A DNA stretch of 31,132 bases, from NCBI GenBank assembly GCA_035566895.1, contig DATMQA010000114.1, positions 1-31,132 of the forward strand, read 5' to 3'. Source of the DNA: DATMQA01 sp035566895 (GTDB taxonomy: Bacteria > Verrucomicrobiota > Verrucomicrobiia > Limisphaerales > UBA8199). The translations under genes and the position numbers were made by a program. Shown here one piece after another: positions 1 to 8,293 of this stretch; position 1 is the first letter of the stretch; each line of letters opens with the position of its first letter. Below the pieces are notes generated by a model. The model made no database searches. It saw nothing but the letters and a program-made list of their open reading frames with translations, and had not been told where the DNA came from.

Positions 1-540
1 GAACAGCATGCTATGGACCGGTTGTTTGCCCAGGTAATGGTCGATCCGAAAGATCGTCTTCTCGTCGAAGGTTTGGAGCAGGATTTTATTGAGCGCGCGC
101 GCTGAGGGCAGGTCGCGACCGAAAGGCTTTTCGATGATAACCCGTGCGTTGCCGTTGCCACCTGTCCGGGAGAGCTGTTCCACGACCGTGCCGAACGCAG
201 CGGGCGGAATGGCGAGGTAGTATGCCGGCCGCTGCGCGGAGCCAAGCGCCCGGTGCAGCGCCTGAAACGTTCCCGCATCGTTGTAGTCACCGTCCACGTA
301 GCGCAGCAACTCGCACAGTTTGTCAAACGCAGCCGGGTCCAGGCCCCCGTGTTTCTCCAGGCCGTCCTTCGCCCGGGCCTTGAGCTGGTCCAGGTTCCAG
401 CCCGCCTTGGCAACGCCGATGACCGGCAGGTTGAGTGTGCCCCGCTTTACCATTGCCTGCAGCGCCGGGAAGATTTTCTTGTAGGCCAGGTCGCCGGTAG
501 CTCCGAAAAAAACCAGGGTGTCGGAATGGGAAGAGTTCAT
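1..540 (-). CDS. zwf: Glucose-6-phosphate dehydrogenase, N-terminal part (runs off left edge)
   Basis: This enzyme oxidises glucose 6-phosphate to 6-phosphogluconolactone with NAD(P)+, the entry step of the oxidative pentose phosphate pathway, in the cytosol. The 180 visible codons contain the nucleotide-binding motif GATGDL at residues 13-18, EKPFG at 137-141 and the substrate/catalytic signature RIDHYLGK at 165-172, all in the expected order for the family. The remaining two thirds or so (family length about 480-510 residues) lie beyond the left edge. The ATG at 540 overlaps the TGA of the preceding gnd gene in an ATGA, which fixes the start and indicates translational coupling. The context pgi-gnd-zwf makes the assignment very secure; only the C-terminal half is unseen. 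Confidence 0.96.
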   Translation of the reverse strand, partial: MNSSHSDTLVFFGATGDLAYKKIFPALQAMVKRGTLNLPVIGVAKAGWNLDQLKARAKDGLEKHGGLDPAAFDKLCELLRYVDGDYNDAGTFQALHRALGSAQRPAYYLAIPPAAFGTVVEQLSRTGGNGNARVIIEKPFGRDLPSARALNKILLQTFDEKTIFRIDHYLGKQPVHSMLF

Positions 541-1580
541 TGCATTTTAGCTGCCGGTTTTTCCAGGTGACCGCCAAATCCGAAGCGCATCGCCGAGAGC
601 AACTTGTCCTGGAAATCCGCCTCGCCGCGCGACGCGAAGCGCTCGTAAAGCGCCGTGGTCAACACGGGCACCGGCACGCCCTCATCAATCGCCGCCTTGA
701 TCGTCCAGCGGCCTTCACCGGAATCGGAGACCCGGCCGGTGAACTGCGCAAGCTTGGGATCCGCGACCAGGGCGCTCGCCGTCAGATCCAGCAGCCATGA
801 GGCGATCACGCTGCCACGGCGCCACACTTCGGCGATGTCGGTCAAGTTGAGATCGAATTGATACTGTTCGGGATTGCGCAACGGCGTCGTCTCGGCGTCC
901 GTCTCGCTTCGCTGTTTCCCTACGTTGGCCGCCTTCAACACCCCCAACCCTTCGGCGTAGGCAGCCATGATCCCGTATTCGATGCCGTTGTGAACCATTT
1001 TGACAAAATGGCCGGCTCCGTTCGGGCCGCAGTGCAGGTAACCTCGTTCGGCGGTGCCCCCAGGATTCTCGCGACCAGGGGTGCGCGGAATATTGCCGAT
1101 GCCGGGCGCCAGGGTGGCGAGAATGGGATCCAGACGTTGAACCACGTCCTTTTCACCACCGATCATCATGCAGTAGCCACGTTCCAATCCCCAGACGCCG
1201 CCGCTAGTGCCCACGTCCACATAATGAATTCCTTTTGAGGCCAGTTCCTTGGCGCGGCGGATGTCATCCACGTAGTAGGAATTGCCTCCATCAATGAGGA
1301 TGTCGCCGCTCTCCAGCGTGGGTAATAAATCGGCAATCGTGGCGTCCACGACGGCAGCCGGGACCATCAGCCAGACCGCGCGCGGCTTGTTGAGTTTCCT
1401 GACCAAATCAGCTAGCGAGGCGGCGCCGACGGCTTTCTCTTTGACCAGGTCATTCACCGCATCGGGAGAACGGTCGAAGACGACACATTGATGTCCATTC
1501 TTGATGAGCCGGCGCACCATGTTGGCGCCCATCCGGCCCAGACCAATCATTCCAAGTTGCATGGTTGTCTTCGCTTTCAT
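537..1580 (-). CDS. gnd: 6-phosphogluconate dehydrogenase, decarboxylating, short form
   Basis: Converts 6-phosphogluconate to ribulose 5-phosphate and CO2 while reducing NAD(P)+. The 347-residue protein has the Rossmann motif GLGRMG at 13-18, the IDGGNS motif at 96-101, the substrate-binding segment GTSGGVWGLERG at about 124-135, and the catalytic Lys194 and Asn198 in GAGHFVKMVHNGIEYG. It is much shorter than classical Gnd (about 470 residues) and belongs with the short YqeC/GndA-like forms. An open frame extends upstream to 1613, but that would overlap the pgi end by 31 bases. The ATG at 1580 lies two bases after the pgi stop with an AAGGA about 12 bases upstream; an internal ATG at 1562 is a weaker alternative. 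Its TGA overlaps the zwf ATG. Cofactor preference cannot be read with confidence. Confidence 0.95.
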   Translation of the reverse strand: MKAKTTMQLGMIGLGRMGANMVRRLIKNGHQCVVFDRSPDAVNDLVKEKAVGAASLADLVRKLNKPRAVWLMVPAAVVDATIADLLPTLESGDILIDGGNSYYVDDIRRAKELASKGIHYVDVGTSGGVWGLERGYCMMIGGEKDVVQRLDPILATLAPGIGNIPRTPGRENPGGTAERGYLHCGPNGAGHFVKMVHNGIEYGIMAAYAEGLGVLKAANVGKQRSETDAETTPLRNPEQYQFDLNLTDIAEVWRRGSVIASWLLDLTASALVADPKLAQFTGRVSDSGEGRWTIKAAIDEGVPVPVLTTALYERFASRGEADFQDKLLSAMRFGFGGHLEKPAAKMQ

Positions 1581-1582
1581 GA

Positions 1583-3226
1583 TCACAAGGTTCCTTGCAT
1601 CCTTCGGTAACAACGGATCAGGTTGTTTGTTGAACTATCGTGTTTGAGATTAGGCGCGGCTTCCCTTTCCAATTCCGGAATGATGCGCTGGGCGAGAGCT
1701 TTGCCGAGTTCCACACCCCATTGATCGAACGAGTTGATGTTCCAGATAACGCCTTGAGTGAAAACACTGTGCTCGTAAAGGGCGACGAGTTTCCCGAGCA
1801 TTTCGGGCGTCAGACGTTCGGCGAGAATGGTGTTCGACGGACGGTTGCCCTCGAAAACACGATGTGGAACGAGCCAGTCTGGAGTTCCCTCAGCTTTCAC
1901 TTCCTCTGGTGTTTTGCCAAACGCCAGCGCCTCGGCCTGGGCGAGCACGTTTGCCAGCAGGATGTTGTGGTGCCTTCCCAGAGGCGTCAGCGTGTGGCCG
2001 AAGGCGATGAAATCGCATGGAATCAGCCGGGTGCCCTGATGAATCAACTGGTAGAAGGAGTGCTGTCCGTTGGTCCCGGGCTCACCCCAGAAGATTGGAC
2101 CAGTGTCGTAGGTCACCTGCTTCCCTTCGAGCGTGACGTGCTTGCCGTTGCTCTCCATGGTCAACTGCTGCAGGTAGGCCGGGAACCGTTTCAGGTACTG
2201 CTCGTAAGGCAAGACCGCGATGGTTTGGGCATCGAAAAAGTCGGTGTACCACGCGACCAGCAGGCCCATCAGCGCCGGCAGGTTTTTCTCGAAAGGCGCG
2301 GTGCGGAAGTGCTCGTCCATTTCGTGGAAGCCCTCCAGCATCGCGCGGAAGTTGTCCGGCCCGATGGCCAGCATCGTTGAGAGTCCGATGGCCGAATCCA
2401 TCGAGTATCGCCCGCCCACCCAATCCCAGAAACCGAACATGTTCGCGGTGTCGATGCCGAAGGCGGAAACCTTCTCCGCATTGGTGGAGACCGCCACGAA
2501 ATGTTTGCCCACTGCCGCCCGGTCGCCGCCAAGTCCGTTGAGCAGCCAATCACGCGCGCTTTCCGCGTTGGTCATGGTCTCCAGCGTGGTGAAGGTTTTC
2601 GAAGAGACGATGAACAGCGTTTCCGCCGGGTCGAGATCGCGGGTCGCCTCGACAAAATCAATACCGTCCACGTTCGAGACGAAACGGAACGTCAGGCTGC
2701 GGTCGCTGTAATGCTTGAGCGCTTCATAGGCCATCACCGGCCCGAGATCGGAGCCACCGATGCCAATATTCACAACGTTCTTTACGCGCTTGCCGGTGTT
2801 GCCCTTCCAGTCACCGCTGCGGACGCGATTCGAGAAACGCGCCATCTTGTCGAGCACCGCATGGACCTCAGGGACGACATTCCTCCCATCCACCATAATG
2901 CTGGCGCCCTTCGGCGCGCGCAGGGCCACATGAAGAACGGCGCGGTTCTCGGTGGCATTGATTTTTCCCCCGCCGAACATCGCATCCATCTTCACGCGCA
3001 AATTGGATTCCTCGGCCAGTTGCAAAAGCAGCTTCAAGGTTTTTTCCGTGATGCGATTTTTGGAGTAGTCCAGAAACAGTCCGGCAGCTTCGGCAGTGAA
3101 CCGCTCGCCGCGTTTTGCGTCTTCGGCGAAAAGTTTCCGCAGATGCAGCTTCTTGATTCGTTTGCTGTGCTCGGCCAGTGATTTCCAAGCCGCGCGTTGG
3201 GCGAGGGGTTTGATTGTTCCCTTCAT
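1583..3226 (-). CDS. pgi: Glucose-6-phosphate isomerase
   Basis: Cytosolic enzyme that interconverts glucose 6-phosphate and fructose 6-phosphate. The 547-residue length matches the long bacterial/eukaryotic type. Visible signatures are VNIGIGGSDLGP at about 152-163, GRYSMDSAIGLS at 272-283, the segment with catalytic Glu358 (LTMESNGK), His389 in GTNGQHSFYQLIHQG, and the C-terminal signature GVIWNINSFDQWGVELGK with Lys509. These correspond to the Glu, His and Lys that catalyse ring opening and isomerisation. The ATG at 3226 has an AAGGA a few bases upstream. It is the first gene of a tight pgi-gnd-zwf group, two bases before gnd and 60 bases after the lipoprotein gene, so it could be read from its own promoter or by readthrough from the transport operon. 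The order places the branch-point isomerase with the two pentose phosphate dehydrogenases. Confidence 0.97.
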   Translation of the reverse strand: MKGTIKPLAQRAAWKSLAEHSKRIKKLHLRKLFAEDAKRGERFTAEAAGLFLDYSKNRITEKTLKLLLQLAEESNLRVKMDAMFGGGKINATENRAVLHVALRAPKGASIMVDGRNVVPEVHAVLDKMARFSNRVRSGDWKGNTGKRVKNVVNIGIGGSDLGPVMAYEALKHYSDRSLTFRFVSNVDGIDFVEATRDLDPAETLFIVSSKTFTTLETMTNAESARDWLLNGLGGDRAAVGKHFVAVSTNAEKVSAFGIDTANMFGFWDWVGGRYSMDSAIGLSTMLAIGPDNFRAMLEGFHEMDEHFRTAPFEKNLPALMGLLVAWYTDFFDAQTIAVLPYEQYLKRFPAYLQQLTMESNGKHVTLEGKQVTYDTGPIFWGEPGTNGQHSFYQLIHQGTRLIPCDFIAFGHTLTPLGRHHNILLANVLAQAEALAFGKTPEEVKAEGTPDWLVPHRVFEGNRPSNTILAERLTPEMLGKLVALYEHSVFTQGVIWNINSFDQWGVELGKALAQRIIPELEREAAPNLKHDSSTNNLIRCYRRMQGTL

Positions 3227-3286
3227 GTCGTCCTTGGATGCTGTTAATGTGAAGTGGCGCCTGGGGATGTGTGCATGTTCATCTCA

Positions 3287-3895
3287 TCAACGGTCTTTAG
3301 AATTGGCTTTGGCATACTCGGAATCGATCACCTTCATGATTTCGCGCAAGTCGGCATCCCAGGCCGCCATGAGGGCCTCGGGAGTTTTTCGAGTCAGCGG
3401 CGTTTCGTGCGCGCAGACCTTGTCCAGCGCGATGCGTCCTGGGGTGCCATCCTTGACTTCGTAAAACATAAAGTGAATCTCCATTGTCCCGACCGGTTGC
3501 GACGCCTTTCGAAAGTCGCCGTAGAGTTCGTTGACGGAAACCTCGGCAACCAAGGTCGGGGTCAGGCCGCTGCCCGTCTCCACGACCCGCCCGAAGACGC
3601 CGCTTCCCCGCATCCAGGCGCGAATGGACTCTCCCAAGGCGCGTTCGGGCGGAATTAGAAAGCCCGCGTAAGGATCTTGTTCGTAAGTGTTCTCGGTTGT
3701 CCTGTAGGTAAAAGAGCGACTCTGAAAAAGTGGCGAAATGGAAACGCGGTTTAGAGCAACAATATTGGTCTGCGCCTTCGTGATCGGCGGATCAGCGGGC
3801 AAGGAGAAAGCAAACACCTGCCGTTTCCACGCAGGCCCGGAGGCGCAGCCGCACAAACTGGCGGCGGCCAGGAGTATGGGGCCTGCGTTTCTCAT
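3287..3895 (-). CDS. ABC-type transport auxiliary lipoprotein (PqiC/DUF330-like)
   Basis: A 202-residue predicted lipoprotein. The N-terminus is a short signal peptide with the lipobox-like LCGC around residues 14-17. The rest is mature domain: an early strand region with FAFSLPADPP, then VALNRVSISPLFQSRSFTYRT and GESIRAWMRGSGVFGRVV. This layout resembles the ABC_trans_aux family, which partners MlaE/MlaF/MlaD-type transporters (as PqiC does for PqiA/PqiB) and is held at the inner face of the outer membrane. The similarity is by pattern and strongly supported by position: its ATG overlaps the mlaD-like stop by four bases and it is the last gene of the eight-gene transport operon. The exact subfamily is uncertain. 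The 60 bases downstream, before pgi, show no clear terminator. Confidence 0.75.
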   Translation of the reverse strand: MRNAGPILLAAASLCGCASGPAWKRQVFAFSLPADPPITKAQTNIVALNRVSISPLFQSRSFTYRTTENTYEQDPYAGFLIPPERALGESIRAWMRGSGVFGRVVETGSGLTPTLVAEVSVNELYGDFRKASQPVGTMEIHFMFYEVKDGTPGRIALDKVCAHETPLTRKTPEALMAAWDADLREIMKVIDSEYAKANSKDR

Positions 3896-4863
3896 TTTCT
3901 GGGCGGCTTTTCCAATTCGGTCAGCGGCCGAGGGGGCTTGCTGAACAGTACCGAAGAGGGTCGCTGTTCCAAGTTATGAAGCAAGACAATCATTTCGTCG
4001 GTAGCGGCGCGCACATTGGCCAGCGAACTGTTCAGTTCGCCTGTGTCCACGCTGGCAAGCAGGTGACGCAACTCCAGCACCGTGCTGGAAAGTTTGGCCT
4101 CCAGCGCGGCGGTGTCGCGGCCGATGGCGGGCAAATCGGCCCCGTTGATGGCGTTTTGCGCGTCGGCGAGAGTGCGTTGAAGGCCGCGGTTGGTTTCGCG
4201 GAATTCGACGATCAGGGACCCGGCATTCGTGCCCAGTTGCTTGAAATCAACCTGGTTGACGTTACCGGCCAGTTGATTTGCGACGTCGATCAAGGTTTTC
4301 ACTCGTTCCAGCAATTCCGCAAGGTCGAGGTCCTCGGCGTGACGCAAACTTTTCTCCAAGGATGCCATAACGCGGTTGAACTGGCTTGGCGCTGAGGGAA
4401 TATAGTAGTGCTTCGGAGTCCAGGCAATCGGCTCGACGGGATACAACTTGGGATCGATGTATTCAAGGGCGACGATATTGGCGCCGAGAAAACCCTGCCC
4501 TTGCACGCGCGCGCGCAGGCCCTGCGCGATTTCCGTGTCAAGCAATTGCTGGATATTGCCCGTCTCGGTCCCCCAGACCGTGCCTTTTGGAATCTCGAAT
4601 TGGATGAGAACATATTGCTGCTTGTATGCCGGGTATTCGGTCCCGATGAAATCAATGGAACTAACTTTGCCGATGGTCACGCCGCGCAACTTCACGAGGG
4701 CGCCGACAGAGAGATTTTCCACCTTGCCTGTGACACAGGTTTCAAAGACGTCGCGTTTGCCGAAATAAGTTCTCAAACCCATCGCAAAGAGGGCCCCGAC
4801 AAACAGCAGGGCTCCCACCAAGACGAAAAGACCAATTCTAAAATTATGCGTTTTTGCGCTCAT
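3892..4863 (-). CDS. MlaD-type MCE-domain substrate-binding protein
   Basis: Periplasmic, inner-membrane-anchored MCE protein of an Mla-like lipid ABC transporter. Residues 8-30 (FRIGLFVLVGALLFVGALFA) form one membrane anchor. The MCE domain follows at about 40-120 with VENLSVGALVKLRGVTIGKV and GLRARVQGQGFLGANIVALEYID. The rest, to residue 323, is a long, probably coiled-coil segment (HAEDLDLAELLERVKTLIDV through LVEFRETNRGLQRTLADAQ), so the protein is longer than E. coli MlaD (about 180 residues) and could reach across the periplasm. The frame is open up to 4923, but the ATG at 4863 overlaps the ATPase TGA in an ATGA and starts just before the anchor, so I chose it. In the family these proteins form hexameric rings that pass phospholipid; the substrate here is unknown. 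Confidence 0.93.
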   Translation of the reverse strand: MSAKTHNFRIGLFVLVGALLFVGALFAMGLRTYFGKRDVFETCVTGKVENLSVGALVKLRGVTIGKVSSIDFIGTEYPAYKQQYVLIQFEIPKGTVWGTETGNIQQLLDTEIAQGLRARVQGQGFLGANIVALEYIDPKLYPVEPIAWTPKHYYIPSAPSQFNRVMASLEKSLRHAEDLDLAELLERVKTLIDVANQLAGNVNQVDFKQLGTNAGSLIVEFRETNRGLQRTLADAQNAINGADLPAIGRDTAALEAKLSSTVLELRHLLASVDTGELNSSLANVRAATDEMIVLLHNLEQRPSSVLFSKPPRPLTELEKPPRK

Positions 4864-5618
4864 GCCACCTCCCGCTTTAAAAACTGCCGCACCCACGGCT
4901 GACTCGCGTTTTCCCGCAACCACGACGGCGCACCTTCTGCGACGATTCCCCGGACTTTCGGGTCCAGCACGACGACCCGGTCGGCCACGGAATAAATGCT
5001 GGCCAATTCGTGAGTGACCATGACAAAGGTGATGCCAAGCCCCCGCGCTAATTCGCGAATCAGGGCATCGAGCCCGGCCGAAGTAATCGGGTCGAGGCCG
5101 GCGGACGGCTCGTCAAGAAAAAGGAGGCAGGGGTCCATGACGATGGCGCGCGCAATGCCGGCGCGCTTTTGCATCCCGCCGCTCAGATCCGCCGGAAGCT
5201 TCGTCGCGGCCGATTCCAGGCCGACCAGGCGCAACTTGGAAAGCGCGATCAAATCCTTTGCCAGCTCCGACAGATCCGTAAATTCATCCAGCGGCAAACG
5301 CACGTTCTCGACGGTCGTCAGCGAGCCGAACAAAGCGCCGCCCTGGTAGAGGACGCCGAATCTTTGCAGGATGCGCAAGCGTTCGTCGCCTTCAGCGCGG
5401 ACAAGGCTCGCCCCGGAAATCAGGATGTCACCTCGCAGCGGCTTATAGAGCCCAATCAGGTGTTTGAGCAACGTGCTCTTGCCGGAACCGGAGGCGCCCA
5501 GGATGGCGAACACTTCGCCGCGACGCACCTCGAAGTTGATCCGTTCGAGCACGAGATGGTCGCCATAGCCAACCGTGAGATCGCGCACTTCAATCATGGT
5601 TTTGGCGGCTCCGTTCAT
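4860..5618 (-). CDS. MlaF-type ABC transporter ATPase
   Basis: Cytoplasmic ATPase that powers the MCE lipid transporter. The 252 residues hold a complete ABC cassette: Walker A GASGSGKST at 41-49, a Q-loop in RFGVLYQGGALFGSLT, the signature LSGGMQKR, Walker B LLFLDEPSAGLDP and the switch histidine in VMVTHE. The LSGGMQKRAGIARA and DEPSAGLDPITS wording is typical of the MlaF/Ttg2A branch rather than other importers. Its ATG overlaps the MlaE stop and its TGA overlaps the MlaD start, each as a four-base ATGA, so the permease, ATPase and MCE subunits are translationally coupled and likely made in fixed ratio. Start choice is clear, as MIEVRDLTVGYG follows within ten residues. Confidence 0.95.
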   Translation of the reverse strand: MNGAAKTMIEVRDLTVGYGDHLVLERINFEVRRGEVFAILGASGSGKSTLLKHLIGLYKPLRGDILISGASLVRAEGDERLRILQRFGVLYQGGALFGSLTTVENVRLPLDEFTDLSELAKDLIALSKLRLVGLESAATKLPADLSGGMQKRAGIARAIVMDPCLLFLDEPSAGLDPITSAGLDALIRELARGLGITFVMVTHELASIYSVADRVVVLDPKVRGIVAEGAPSWLRENASQPWVRQFLKREVA

Positions 5619-6757
5619 TTTCTCAACGTGTAAGTTACCGCGGCGAAAATCGCGTCGGCGAGAATGATTAACAAAATGCTGCTGACCACCGAACGCGTGG
5701 TCGATTCGCCGACCGCGCGGGGTCCTTCGCCGGTTTGAATCCCGCGCAGACAGCTCACCGAAGCGACAATCCCTCCGAAAACAATGCTCTTGGAAATCCC
5801 TTCGGCCAGATCGCCAAAATGCAGCCCGGATTGGACCTGGTGCAGCACCATCCGCAGCGGAAAACCCAGTCCCAATAGCACCGGGATTCCACCGAGCAGA
5901 CCCGCGTACATCGCGAAAATGGTCAAAACCGGGGCCAATAGAATGCCTGCAACCACGCGTTGGACGACCAGGAATCGCACGGGTGACAAGCCCATCGTTT
6001 GGAGGGCGTTCAGTTCTTCATTCACTTTCATGGTGCCCAGCTCGGCGGCGAAGGCGGAGCCCGACCGGCCCGCGAGCATGATTGCGGTCATCACTGGACC
6101 AAGCTCGCGCGACATCACCAGGCCCAATAAGTTCGCCACAAACACCTGCGCGCCGAGTTGCGCCAGCGGCTGCGCCGACTCGAAGGCAATCACCATGCCC
6201 ACCAGAAAGGTCAGCAAGGAGACAATGGGCAGCGCATTGACACCGGCGATCTCGAACACACGGAACACTTCTTTCCAACGCATGAGCCGCGGACGAAATA
6301 TGCTCTTCGCCACTCCCAGGGAGACTTCGCCGATAAATTCGACCTGTTGACGCAAATCGCCTAGCCACGACCAGGTGGCCGCGCCGACGTCTTCAAACAA
6401 AGACGAACAGGGCGGCTCATGTTCCTGCAGGGCCTGAAAATCCTCAGTGGAAAAACTGCCCAGCAGATGCTGAAACTCCGGACTAAGACCGGTAACATTA
6501 ACCGTTGTGCCCGGGGTCATGCCGCCGATGGAAAGATAATAGAGCAACGCCAACCCCGCGCTGTCGCAGACAAGCTGGCGCACGTCGATCTGAAGGCTGG
6601 CCATCTCGATTCCGGCAAATTCGCGCTCAAGATTAGACCACGCCACCGGAGTGGACTCCGCATCGAGTTCACCCGCAAACGTGAGCTTGCCCGTGCCATC
6701 GGGTTGCAACGTGAGCTCCCAACGAACCGGCAAATCGACTGGATGTGTGACAGCCAT
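5615..6757 (-). CDS. MlaE-type ABC permease with fused N-terminal STAS domain
   Basis: Inner-membrane permease of an MCE lipid transporter. Residues 1 to about 115 look like a STAS (MlaB-like) domain, with the run VRQLVCDSAGLALLYYLSIGG resembling the STAS helix that follows the conserved Asp-Ser. Residues from about 135 to 380 are the MlaE permease: an amphipathic EVFRVFEIAGVNALPIVSLL entry, then FLVGMVIAFESAQPLAQLGA, MSRELGPVMTAIMLAGRSGSAFAAELGTMKV and INEELNALQTMGLSPVRFLV-like segments, ending in SILLIILADAIFAAVTYTL. In E. coli MlaB and MlaE are separate; here they are one chain, which is a known arrangement in other phyla. The ATG at 6757 directly abuts the TGA of the outer-membrane factor gene, linking this transporter to the RND pump genes. 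Confidence 0.94.
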   Translation of the reverse strand: MAVTHPVDLPVRWELTLQPDGTGKLTFAGELDAESTPVAWSNLEREFAGIEMASLQIDVRQLVCDSAGLALLYYLSIGGMTPGTTVNVTGLSPEFQHLLGSFSTEDFQALQEHEPPCSSLFEDVGAATWSWLGDLRQQVEFIGEVSLGVAKSIFRPRLMRWKEVFRVFEIAGVNALPIVSLLTFLVGMVIAFESAQPLAQLGAQVFVANLLGLVMSRELGPVMTAIMLAGRSGSAFAAELGTMKVNEELNALQTMGLSPVRFLVVQRVVAGILLAPVLTIFAMYAGLLGGIPVLLGLGFPLRMVLHQVQSGLHFGDLAEGISKSIVFGGIVASVSCLRGIQTGEGPRAVGESTTRSVVSSILLIILADAIFAAVTYTLRK

Positions 6758-8293
6758 TCAAGGGTGTTGATTCGGTTTTATTTCGTCCTGCCAACCTCCG
6801 CCGAGGGTTTTGTAGAGTGTGACCACGGCCAGGAGTTGATCCCGTTGGGTCCTGGCCAGATTGAGTTGCGCTGGGAAGAGCTGCTGCTGAGCTTCCAAAA
6901 CCTCGTAATAATCGGCCTTGCCAGCCACATACCGCTCTGAGGAAAGCTTCACCGCCGTTTCCAGTGCGGTAACTTCATGCGCCAGATGGTCGCGGATTTC
7001 AGCGAGTTGCGCCCGGGAGACCAGCGTGTCTGAAACTTCTCGAAACGCATTCAGGATGGTTTGGCGGTAGCGCAGCTCGAATTCTTTCTGCGCGGCCTTG
7101 GTTTGGCGGTATTGGCCCACCAACCGGCCTCCCTCGAATAGCGGGCCGGTTCCTTCAGCGGCAACACCCCACGCATTTGCACTGCCCAAAGTAAAGCCGG
7201 ACAATTCCGGGCTGACCTTGCCCAGCAGCGCGGTCAGTCCGATTCTGGGGAAGAACTCGGCGAGCGACTCGCCAACCTGCGCGTTGGCCGAGTGCAACAG
7301 TTGCTCCGCTTCCCGCACGTCGGGCCGGCGTTCCAGCAGGGCGGAAGGTAATCCGGCCGGAATCTCCGGCACTTCCTGGGTGAGCAGCGAAGCGGGGCGC
7401 GCGATGGGCCCCGGGTTCCGGCCCAAAAGCACACAGAGCTGATTTTCCGTGGCCGAAATGCGTTCGCGGATGGCCGGGACGGTAGCGGCGGCATCGTCCA
7501 AGGCAGCCTCTGCCCGCGCTGATTGCAAGGCTGAGGCAGTGCCGCCCTCGACACGCTGGCTGAAGATTCGCAGGCTCTCCGCAAAAGAATTGGTCGTACG
7601 ACTGGCAATTTCCAATTCCTGATCCAATTCCAACAATTGAAGATAAGCAGTCGCCACGTCACTCAGCAGGCTCAGCCACACGCCATGCCGTGCCTCCACC
7701 GATGCCAACAACTGAGCGCGTGCGGACTCGTTGAGACGGCGGACGCGGCCCCAAAGATCAACCTCCCAGAACGCATTCAGCGTGGCGACTCCTGAATTGA
7801 GAGTGGCGGCATTGTTTGGGAACGCGGAACCGAACACATCGTTGCGTCCGCGGCTGACAGTTCCATTGTAATTCACGCTGGGAACGAACTGAGAGCGTGC
7901 TTGCATCGCGAGCGCGCGGGCCTGTTCGACACGAGCCATGGCAATACGCAGGTCATAGTTGTTGGTCAGGGCCTCACGGATCAGTGCCTGCAATGTGGCG
8001 TCCTCATAGACCTGCCACCAGTTCAATTCGGTGAAGGCGGTGTCGGTTGCCTCGTTGCCACTACGAAAGCTTGCCGGCGAATCGATGACCGGGCGCTTAT
8101 AATTTGGGCCAACAGCACAACCGCCCAAAAACACCAAACACCAGGCACCAAACACCAAAAAAACCTCAAACTTCAAACTCCAAACTTCAAATAAGCACCA
8201 AGTTCCAACTTTCAAATCGCCACGGGTCGGCGAGCACGACTTTTGGATTTGGTCCCTGGGGCTCGGAGTATGAAACTGGCTCATAGCGATCAA
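6758..8293 (-). CDS. RND efflux outer-membrane factor, NodT/OprM-type lipoprotein with repeat-derived signal peptide
   Basis: Outer-membrane channel that lets a tripartite RND pump discharge outside the cell. The mature part begins at a lipobox LGGC (Cys59) followed by AVGPNYKRP, the hallmark of NodT/OprM lipoproteins. Two outer-membrane efflux repeats follow, with ALTNNYDLRIAMARVEQARA near the start and FFPRIGLTALLGKVSPELSG and NAFREVSDTLVSRAQL in the second half. The 511-residue reading uses a TTG at 8293 that overlaps the pump's TGA and has GGAG six bases upstream; the ATG at 8284 is the alternative. The oddity is residues 29-56, encoded by a 7-bp tandem repeat that supplies the hydrophobic signal core (LKFEVFLVFGAWCLVF). 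The TGA abuts the MlaE ATG. Confidence 0.93.
   Translation of the reverse strand: MIAMSQFHTPSPRDQIQKSCSPTRGDLKVGTWCLFEVWSLKFEVFLVFGAWCLVFLGGCAVGPNYKRPVIDSPASFRSGNEATDTAFTELNWWQVYEDATLQALIREALTNNYDLRIAMARVEQARALAMQARSQFVPSVNYNGTVSRGRNDVFGSAFPNNAATLNSGVATLNAFWEVDLWGRVRRLNESARAQLLASVEARHGVWLSLLSDVATAYLQLLELDQELEIASRTTNSFAESLRIFSQRVEGGTASALQSARAEAALDDAAATVPAIRERISATENQLCVLLGRNPGPIARPASLLTQEVPEIPAGLPSALLERRPDVREAEQLLHSANAQVGESLAEFFPRIGLTALLGKVSPELSGFTLGSANAWGVAAEGTGPLFEGGRLVGQYRQTKAAQKEFELRYRQTILNAFREVSDTLVSRAQLAEIRDHLAHEVTALETAVKLSSERYVAGKADYYEVLEAQQQLFPAQLNLARTQRDQLLAVVTLYKTLGGGWQDEIKPNQHP
8126..8216 (-). repeat. Degenerate 7-bp tandem repeat inside a coding region
   Basis: Read on the minus strand, the stretch falls into consecutive heptamers such as ATTTGAA, GTTTGGA, GTTTGAA, GTTTGAG and then TGGTGTT, TGGTGCC, TGGTGTT, TGGTGTT, with a less regular lead-in (GTTGGAA, CTTGGTG). 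At least nine units in a row keep the 7-base phase. Because 7 is not a multiple of 3, the frame rotates and the encoded peptide is a mixed hydrophobic and aromatic run. The repeat lies wholly inside the signal peptide of the outer-membrane factor gene. I recall similar low-complexity peptides in hypothetical proteins from environmental genomes, but cannot verify that here. Confidence 0.88.

Noticed and set aside
1640..2380. A 246-codon plus-strand open frame inside pgi
   Set aside because: pgi on the other strand has all catalytic residues; this frame is a shadow with no family features.
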